Part shown: one piece after another, positions 5,139 to 8,712 of the stretch
How the letters are laid out: the number at the start of each line of letters is the position of its first letter
Numbering within the stretch: the stretch's first letter is position 1
Assembly: GCA_031269165.1 (NCBI GenBank)
Contig: JAISZQ010000059.1
Span: forward strand, 1-8,712
Direction: 5' to 3'
DNA from: Spirochaetaceae bacterium
GTDB taxonomy: Bacteria > Spirochaetota > Spirochaetia > Treponematales > Breznakiellaceae
Length of the DNA: 8,712 nucleotides
Notes under the pieces: model-generated
Seen by the model: only the letters and a program-made list of their open reading frames with translations
Databases searched by the model: none
Told to the model about the DNA's origin: nothing
Made by a program: the position numbers and the translations under genes

Positions 5139-5684
5139 TTATGTGCGATTGCTCAAACGGCCAAAGTCATCTAAAACTTCCTGCACCGATCTATGCTTAA
5201 ACGGCCCTATCTTATTATGGTAGAAATTGTTTTTATCAAGAATGGTAAAAATACCGAGTATCGTAGACAACGGCTCGGTTTGACTTTCCGCGTTATATTC
5301 CGCAGTTTTTTGCAACTCGTTTAAGTACGAGACAAGAAACAAATGCCCTAATTCGTGGGCGAGCATAATACGCAACTGCTTATCGTCCGTCTGGGGATGA
5401 TAAAATATTGAGAAATAACGCCCCTTGTAATAATGGGCGCTTGCGATACCAAACTGTTTTCCGTGCGCGTCAACCGGAGAACAAATAATCTGAAACATCT
5501 CATTGCCGGGAAAGAGACGCAGTTTTTCCTCCATAGTTCTGATGATATGCGCCAAATACTGCCCCTTTATCCCCTTCGTTATGTCGTTAAAGAACGAATG
5601 CAAGCCCGTAACCGTTTTCCGGGGAACAGAGAATTGTTTGGATATCTTCGCTATTATTTCTTCCGAAACGCTAAAATCAACCAT
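5139..5684 (-). CDS. ImmA/IrrE-like zinc metallopeptidase
   Basis: The 181-residue product carries a gluzincin HExxH motif, H110-E111-L-G-H114, preceded by LRIMLA, as in ImmA/IrrE (peptidase M78/DUF955) proteins. A third zinc ligand is probably E137 (or E133), at roughly the family distance. ImmA-type enzymes typically cleave a repressor or antitoxin under stress or peptide signals. Here there is no helix-turn-helix domain fused or adjacent, so the substrate is unknown. The N-terminal 50 residues are amphipathic and predicted helical. It is the second gene of a pair: its ATG lies 7 nt past the stop of the 86-residue gene, without a strong ribosome site, suggesting coupled translation. A perfect palindrome follows 26 nt after the stop. 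It could equally be a different minimal gluzincin. Confidence 0.72.
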   Translation of the reverse strand: MVDFSVSEEIIAKISKQFSVPRKTVTGLHSFFNDITKGIKGQYLAHIIRTMEEKLRLFPGNEMFQIICSPVDAHGKQFGIASAHYYKGRYFSIFYHPQTDDKQLRIMLAHELGHLFLVSYLNELQKTAEYNAESQTEPLSTILGIFTILDKNNFYHNKIGPFKHRSVQEVLDDFGRLSNRT

Positions 5685-5691
5685 CAGACGC

Positions 5692-5952
5692 TTATACCGC
5701 TATCCTCATGCGCTCATAATACTCGTTCAGCCGCCATGTTCCGGTGAGAAATATTTGCTTGGTAAATTCGAGTTCGTCCTTTATGTCGGCCGGTTTCGCG
5801 GTAAAAAATATTTCCGGACTATACATAGCCTCATTGAGACAATTTACCGCATCCTGCTCGGCCGCTATGTCAAAACGGCTCAGCATATCATCGAGTTCGT
5901 CCCGCCTTTTGCACGTCCGTATTGCGGCTATGGCCGCTTCTTTGTTATTCAT
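5692..5952 (-). CDS. Small helical protein paired with the metallopeptidase
   Basis: I do not recognise a named family. The 86-residue product starts at ATG 5952, chosen because a GGGGGAG ribosome site stands just ahead and a strong promoter lies about 50-80 nt upstream. An in-frame extension to a TTG at 6072 would run through that promoter and is rejected. The protein appears mostly helical and charged, with two short charged N-terminal helices (about 3-39). A C-terminal block follows, ELEFTKQIFLTGTWRL (60-75), which looks like a conserved core. It has no DNA-binding helix-turn-helix that I can see. Close linkage with an ImmA-like protease makes it a candidate substrate or regulator, but this is not shown by the sequence. 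Confidence 0.65.
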   Translation of the reverse strand: MNNKEAAIAAIRTCKRRDELDDMLSRFDIAAEQDAVNCLNEAMYSPEIFFTAKPADIKDELEFTKQIFLTGTWRLNEYYERMRIAV

Positions 5953-6002
5953 AACTCCCCCTCGTTCCCCTTGGTTTGGCATTCTTTCTCTCACACGCAT
6001 AT

Positions 6003-6030
6003 ATTCTACCAGATCTGCGTATCTTGTCAA
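6003..6030 (-). promoter_or_regulatory. Near-consensus sigma-70 promoter of the metallopeptidase pair
   Basis: On the minus strand TTGACA (6025-6030, six of six) is followed after 16 nt by TAGAAT (6003-6008, five of six). Transcription would start near 5996, leaving a leader of about 45 nt before the ATG at 5952 with its GGGGGAG ribosome site. It is the best promoter in the window. Confidence 0.8.
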
Positions 6031-6050
6031 GTCCCCTCTTTTCGCATACC

Positions 6051-6063
6051 GGGTAACGTCATT
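6051..6063 (-). repeat. Dispersed AATGACG motif, short copy
   Basis: The minus strand reads AATGACGTTACCC, close to the motif at 3072-3089 and 6178-6195. Its end lies about 20 nt upstream of the TTGACA of the strong promoter, mirroring the position of the 3072 copy ahead of TTGACC. Confidence 0.35.
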
Positions 6064-6139
6064 GACTTTCAATCGCCAAAAAACGGCATGATTTTAGGAT
6101 TTTTTACCAACGGGCCTTTGACCAGTTGGGTTAATATTC

Positions 6140-6175
6140 GAGCCTGTTCCAAAACTGAAGTTTTGGAACAGGCTC
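6140..6175. repeat. Complete GAGCCTGTTCCAAAAC palindrome
   Basis: GAGCCTGTTCCAAAAC (6140-6155) and GTTTTGGAACAGGCTC (6160-6175) form a perfect 16-bp stem with the loop TGAA. It lies about 110 nt downstream of the pckG stop on the minus strand. With 5077-5113 and the half copy at 311-326, all three members are found at the 3' side of minus-strand genes. Confidence 0.85.
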
Positions 6176-6177
6176 AC

Positions 6178-6195
6178 GTAAATGACGGTGCCCTG
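6178..6195. repeat. Dispersed AATGACG motif, copy 2
   Basis: GTAAATGACGGTGCCCTG matches 3072-3089 at 17 of 18 positions. Here it abuts the palindrome at 6140-6175 and its GTGCCCTG forms the left arm of the plus-strand hairpin at 6188-6210. Confidence 0.45.
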
Positions 6196-6223
6196 TTTCG
6201 CAGGGGGCACGATTATTTTTTTT
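6188..6223 (+). terminator. Terminator-like hairpin with T8 run, plus strand
   Basis: GTGCCCTG (6188-6195) pairs with CAGGGGGCAC (6201-6210) with a two-G bulge and the loop TTTCG. GATTA and then eight Ts (6216-6223) follow. This has the form of an intrinsic terminator for plus-strand RNA. No plus-strand gene lies upstream within 2.4 kb, so its target would be antisense transcription or a lost gene. Confidence 0.45.
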
Positions 6224-6252
6224 CGGGACACCCCGTCTTCTCCTCTACGCCG

Positions 6253-6273
6253 CACCTGCCTCCACGGCAGGTG
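6253..6273 (-). repeat. Hairpin just downstream of pckG
   Basis: CACCTGCC (6253-6260) and GGCAGGTG (6266-6273) are perfect 8-bp arms around a 5-nt loop, 11 nt past the pckG stop. No T-run follows on the minus strand, so it is more likely a transcript-stabilising 3' hairpin or a factor-dependent stop than an intrinsic terminator. Confidence 0.4.
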
Positions 6274-6284
6274 GCGGCAAGTGG

Positions 6285-8105
6285 TTAGCCGTTCAGCCGC
6301 TTCTCTATCGCGTCCAGTTCGGCGTTCAACTCCTGCGGGAGTTTGCCGCCAAACTTGGGATAGTGGTTCGCGCGGACATCGGCGATTTCGGCCTTCCAGC
6401 CTTCGATGTCGACCTTGAGAATCTCGGCCATGTCGGACTCGGAGACTCCCGCCGGGCGTTCGATCGCGTCCGGTGTGGGCAGGATGCCGATGGGCGTGTC
6501 AACCGACTTGCCCTTGCCGTCGCAACGGTCGAAGATCCACGCGAGGACACGGCTGTTTTCGCCATAACCCGGCCAGATGAATTTTCCGGCGTCGTCTTTA
6601 CGGAACCAGTTCACGAAGAAGATTTTCGGCAACTTGGACTCGTCATGGGTGGCGCCGATGTTGACCCAGTGCTTGAAGTAGTCGCCCATGTGGTAGCCGC
6701 AGAAGGGCAACATCGCAAACGGGTCGCGGCGGATCGTCCCGGCCTTCACGTCAAGCGCGGCAGCAGTCACCTCGGAGCCGACGATAGACCCCATGAACAC
6801 GCCGTGGATCCAGCTCTTCGCCTGGTTCACCAGCGGGATCGTCTTGGGACGGCGGCCTCCAAAGAGGAACGCGCTGATCGGCACCCCGGCGGGGTCTTGC
6901 CATTCTTTGGCGATAGCCGGGCATTGTTTGGCCGGGCCGGTAAAGCGGCTGTTCGGGTGGGCGGCGGGTTTCTGCTCCTTGTTGCCCTTGTCCTGCACCC
7001 ACGGATTGCCGTTCCAGTCGATAAGCTCGCCCGGCGCGTCGTAGCCGATGCCCTCCCACCAGACGTTTTTGTCTTTGGTGAGCGCGACGTTCGTGTAAAT
7101 CGTGTTGCTCTTGATCGTCTCCATCGCGTTCCGGTTGGACTCGTTGTTCGTGCCCGGCGCGACCCCGAAGAAACCCGCTTCCGGGTTGATCGCGTAGAGC
7201 CGGCCGTCCTTGCCAAACTTCATCCAGGCGATGTCGTCGCCCACCGTCTCGACCTTCCAGCCGGGCAGTGTCGGGATGAGCATCGCCAAGTTCGTCTTGC
7301 CGCACGCCGACGGGAACGCGCCCGTGACGAACTTCGATTCGCCCTGGGGGTTCGTGATCTTCAGTATGAGCATGTGTTCGGCGAGCCAGCCTTCGTCGCG
7401 GGCCAGCACCGACGCGATGCGGAGCGCGAGACATTTCTTGCCGAGGAGCGCGTTGCCGCCGTAGCCCGATCCGTACGACCAAATCTCGCGGGATTCCGGG
7501 AAGTGTGAGATGTACTTCTTGTCAAGCGGGGCGCAGGGCCATTTCCCGTTATCCTTTTCACCGGGGCCGAGCGGCTTCCCGACCGAGTGGTAACAGGGCA
7601 CGAAAAAGCCGTCGCTACCCAGCACGTCAAGCACCTTCGTCCCGACACGGGCCATGATGTGCATATTGATGACGACATAGGGGCTGTCCGTGATTTGAAC
7701 GCCGATCTTGGCGATGCCGCTCCCCACCGGCCCCATCGAAAACGGGATCACATACATTGTGCGCCCCTTCATGCTGCCCCGGTAAAGATCGCTCATCGTC
7801 TTCTTGAGTTCCGCCGGGTCAACCCAGTTGTTCGTCGGCCCCGCGTCATCCTTACTCTTCGCCGCGATATACGTCCGCGCCTCGACACGGGCCACATCCG
7901 ACGGATCCGAGCGGAAGAGGTAACAGCCGGGCAACTTCTCCTCGTTGAGCTTCGTCGCCAGCCCCGCATCAAGATTCAACTGTATCATGCGGTCATATTC
8001 AGCCTTCGAGCCGTCACAGACTTCAACCGCATCCGGGGTCATAAGCGCCACCGCTTCTTCGACCCATGTTTTTAACTTTGCGTGTTTCAATTCACTTACT
8101 TGCAT
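6285..8105 (-). CDS. pckG: Phosphoenolpyruvate carboxykinase (GTP)
   Basis: PckG interconverts oxaloacetate + GTP and phosphoenolpyruvate + CO2 + GDP in the cytoplasm. In fermentative bacteria it may run towards oxaloacetate. The 606-residue product matches the GTP-type family over its length. It has the family P-loop FPSACGKTN at 264-272 with hyper-reactive C268, K270 and T271, and VGDDIAWM at 288-295. Manganese ligands are probably K223 or K224, H244 and D291. The NPEAGFFGVAPGTN block (307-320), NTIYTNV (334-340) and FGGRRP (415-420) also fit. It lacks the ATP-type fold signatures. The ATG at 8105 has a strong AAGGAG site 6 nt upstream. It stands alone, with repeats on both sides: a CATTGCGAG element and the 23-nt hairpin array upstream, and palindromes downstream. 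Confidence 0.97.
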   Translation of the reverse strand: MQVSELKHAKLKTWVEEAVALMTPDAVEVCDGSKAEYDRMIQLNLDAGLATKLNEEKLPGCYLFRSDPSDVARVEARTYIAAKSKDDAGPTNNWVDPAELKKTMSDLYRGSMKGRTMYVIPFSMGPVGSGIAKIGVQITDSPYVVINMHIMARVGTKVLDVLGSDGFFVPCYHSVGKPLGPGEKDNGKWPCAPLDKKYISHFPESREIWSYGSGYGGNALLGKKCLALRIASVLARDEGWLAEHMLILKITNPQGESKFVTGAFPSACGKTNLAMLIPTLPGWKVETVGDDIAWMKFGKDGRLYAINPEAGFFGVAPGTNNESNRNAMETIKSNTIYTNVALTKDKNVWWEGIGYDAPGELIDWNGNPWVQDKGNKEQKPAAHPNSRFTGPAKQCPAIAKEWQDPAGVPISAFLFGGRRPKTIPLVNQAKSWIHGVFMGSIVGSEVTAAALDVKAGTIRRDPFAMLPFCGYHMGDYFKHWVNIGATHDESKLPKIFFVNWFRKDDAGKFIWPGYGENSRVLAWIFDRCDGKGKSVDTPIGILPTPDAIERPAGVSESDMAEILKVDIEGWKAEIADVRANHYPKFGGKLPQELNAELDAIEKRLNG

Positions 8106-8120
8106 TCAATTCTCCTTAAT

Positions 8121-8149
8121 AGAATAAGATCGCTTTGAGTGTATCACAA
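8121..8149 (-). promoter_or_regulatory. Weak candidate promoter of pckG
   Basis: On the minus strand TTGTGA (8144-8149) and TATTCT (8121-8126) are 17 nt apart, each matching four of six consensus bases. The ribosome site AAGGAG follows closely. TATCAC (8142-8147) and GTGATA (8160-8165) form an inverted repeat over the -35 region that could be an operator. Both calls are tentative. Confidence 0.28.
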
Positions 8150-8195
8150 ACCCGGCATAGTGATAAGGGGTGCCCGTGAGAGCAATTTTTTTCCC

Positions 8196-8295
8196 CGTCA
8201 TTGCGAGCGAGCCGCTCATTAGAGCGGGCGCGGCAATCCAGCGTGACGGCCTTCTCCGTCTGGATTGCTTCGTCGCTTCGCGCCTCGCAATGACG
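8196..8295. repeat. CATTGCGAG palindromic element, full copy
   Basis: The architecture matches the copies at 3948-4209. The outer arms are CGTCATTGCGAG (8196-8207) with CTCGCAATGACG (8284-8295), and the inner arms are GCAATCCAG (8233-8241) with CTGGATTGC (8260-8268). Relative to 3978-4011 the inner-arm tip is CCAG/CTGG instead of CTAG/CTAG, a change made on both sides. Two smaller hairpins sit inside it: CCGCTC with GAGCGG, and GACGG with CCGTC. Confidence 0.8.
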
Positions 8296-8302
8296 AGGCC
8301 GC

Positions 8303-8712
8303 CCCGCTTAGGAACCGACTGGTTCCCCGTCCAGTTATCGATACATAACAGGCTTAGGGAGGTATACCTCACAGGCTTAGGGAGGCATACCTCACAGGCT
8401 TAGGGAGGCATACCTCACAGCCTTAGGGCCGGATACGGCCCAGCCTTAGGGATGCATGAGGAACAGGCTTAGGCGCGTATACGGAACAGCCTTAGGCGCG
8501 TATACGGAACAGGCTTAGGCGCGTATACGGAACAGGCTTAGGCGCGTATACGGAACAGGCTTAGGCGCGTATGCGGAACAGGCTTAGGCGCGTATGCGGA
8601 ACAGGCTTAGGCGCGTATGCGGAACAGGCTTAGGAACCGATAGGTTCCAGGCTTAGGAACCGATAGGTTCCAGGCTTAGGAACCGATAGGTTCCAGGCTT
8701 AGGAACCGATAG
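8303..8712. repeat. 23-nt tandem array of variable hairpins
   Basis: There are 17 full units plus one cut by the window edge, each exactly 23 nt with no indel. Unit starts run 8303, 8326, 8349 and so on to 8694. Bases 1-10 are CAGGCTTAGG, with CAGCCTTAGG in the units at 8418, 8441 and 8487. Bases 11-23 vary by class, in order: AACCGACTGGTTC, TATCGATACATAA, GAGGTATACCTCA, GAGGCATACCTCA (two), GCCGGATACGGCC, GATGCATGAGGAA, CGCGTATACGGAA (four), CGCGTATGCGGAA (three) and AACCGATAGGTTC (four, the last partial). In most classes bases 11-14 pair with 19-22 around a four-base loop. The left two units have degenerate 10-mers. The period is not a multiple of three, and stops (TAG forward, TAA reverse) occur in every frame, so it is not coding. 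Confidence 0.92.

Larger units (their letters stand above)
5953..6284. other. Gene-free stretch between pckG and the metallopeptidase pair
   Basis: No gene is supported. The stretch holds, right to left on the minus strand, the pckG 3' hairpin (6253-6273), a plus-strand terminator-like hairpin with eight Ts (6188-6223), the GAGCCTGTTCCAAAAC palindrome (6140-6175) and the promoter of the following gene pair (6003-6030). Confidence 0.7.
8106..8302. other. pckG upstream region
   Basis: No gene is supported. The first 60 bases hold the pckG ribosome site and weak promoter. The rest is the CATTGCGAG element (8196-8295), which ends about 8 bases before the tandem hairpin array begins. Confidence 0.6.

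Noticed and set aside
5953..6072. N-terminal extension of the 86-residue gene to a TTG at 6072
   Set aside because: The extension runs through a near-consensus TTGACA/TAGAAT promoter, whereas the ATG at 5952 has its own GGGGGAG ribosome site.
6363..7508. Long plus-strand open frame (381 codons) antisense to pckG
   Set aside because: GC-rich antisense shadow of a clearly recognised gene, with composition rich in R, V, A and D and no family signature.
8303..8712. CRISPR array
   Set aside because: The repeat part is only 10 nt, the 'spacers' are 13 nt, many are identical and most are self-complementary, and no cas genes are in the window.
8303..8712. Coding tandem repeat protein
   Set aside because: The 23-nt period shifts frame at each unit, and TAG (forward) and TAA (reverse) from CTTAGG interrupt every frame.

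Overview
The window is a chromosomal segment of a bacterium, most likely a spirochaete close to Treponema. That placement rests on remembered resemblance: a MinD-like ATPase directly ahead of lgt, a GTP-type PEP carboxykinase, and inverted GAGCCTGTTCCAAAAC repeats of the kind I associate with treponemes. No database was searched, so the genus is an inference. Base composition is moderately GC-rich. Nine protein genes are supported; eight lie on the minus strand and one on the plus strand.

Layout, left to right. Positions 1-324 hold no gene, only short palindromes and repeat fragments. Positions 325-2926 are a tight minus-strand operon, transcribed right to left: a four-helix membrane protein of unknown function, a MinD/FlhG-type ATPase with a coiled-coil tail, and lgt, joined by two ATGA stop/start overlaps. 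A lone plus-strand CDP-alcohol phosphatidyltransferase follows (3136-3699). Positions 3700-4245 are a repeat island of CATTGCGAG-type elements, including a duplicated unit of about 105 bp. Next is a minus-strand pair, an 87-residue conserved-looking protein and tsaE (4246-4986). Then comes a second minus-strand pair, an 86-residue protein and an ImmA/IrrE-like zinc metallopeptidase (5139-5952), driven by a near-consensus sigma-70 promoter. pckG (GTP-dependent PEP carboxykinase) occupies 6285-8105.

The last 410 bases hold the most unusual structure. At least 18 units of exactly 23 nt run from 8303 off the right edge of the window. Each has a near-constant 10-mer, CAGGCTTAGG, and a variable 13-mer. 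In most of the variant classes the sequences differ but the two halves of the 13-mer stay complementary around a four-base loop. This is a tandem array of hairpins with covariation-like changes, and it does not fit CRISPR, integron or coding repeats.

The genes do mostly housekeeping work: lipoprotein lipidation (Lgt), tRNA t6A modification (TsaE), phospholipid head-group chemistry and the PEP/oxaloacetate branch point (PckG). The intergenic DNA is crowded with at least five families of dispersed palindromic repeats. Several sit directly at or inside the 3' ends of genes.
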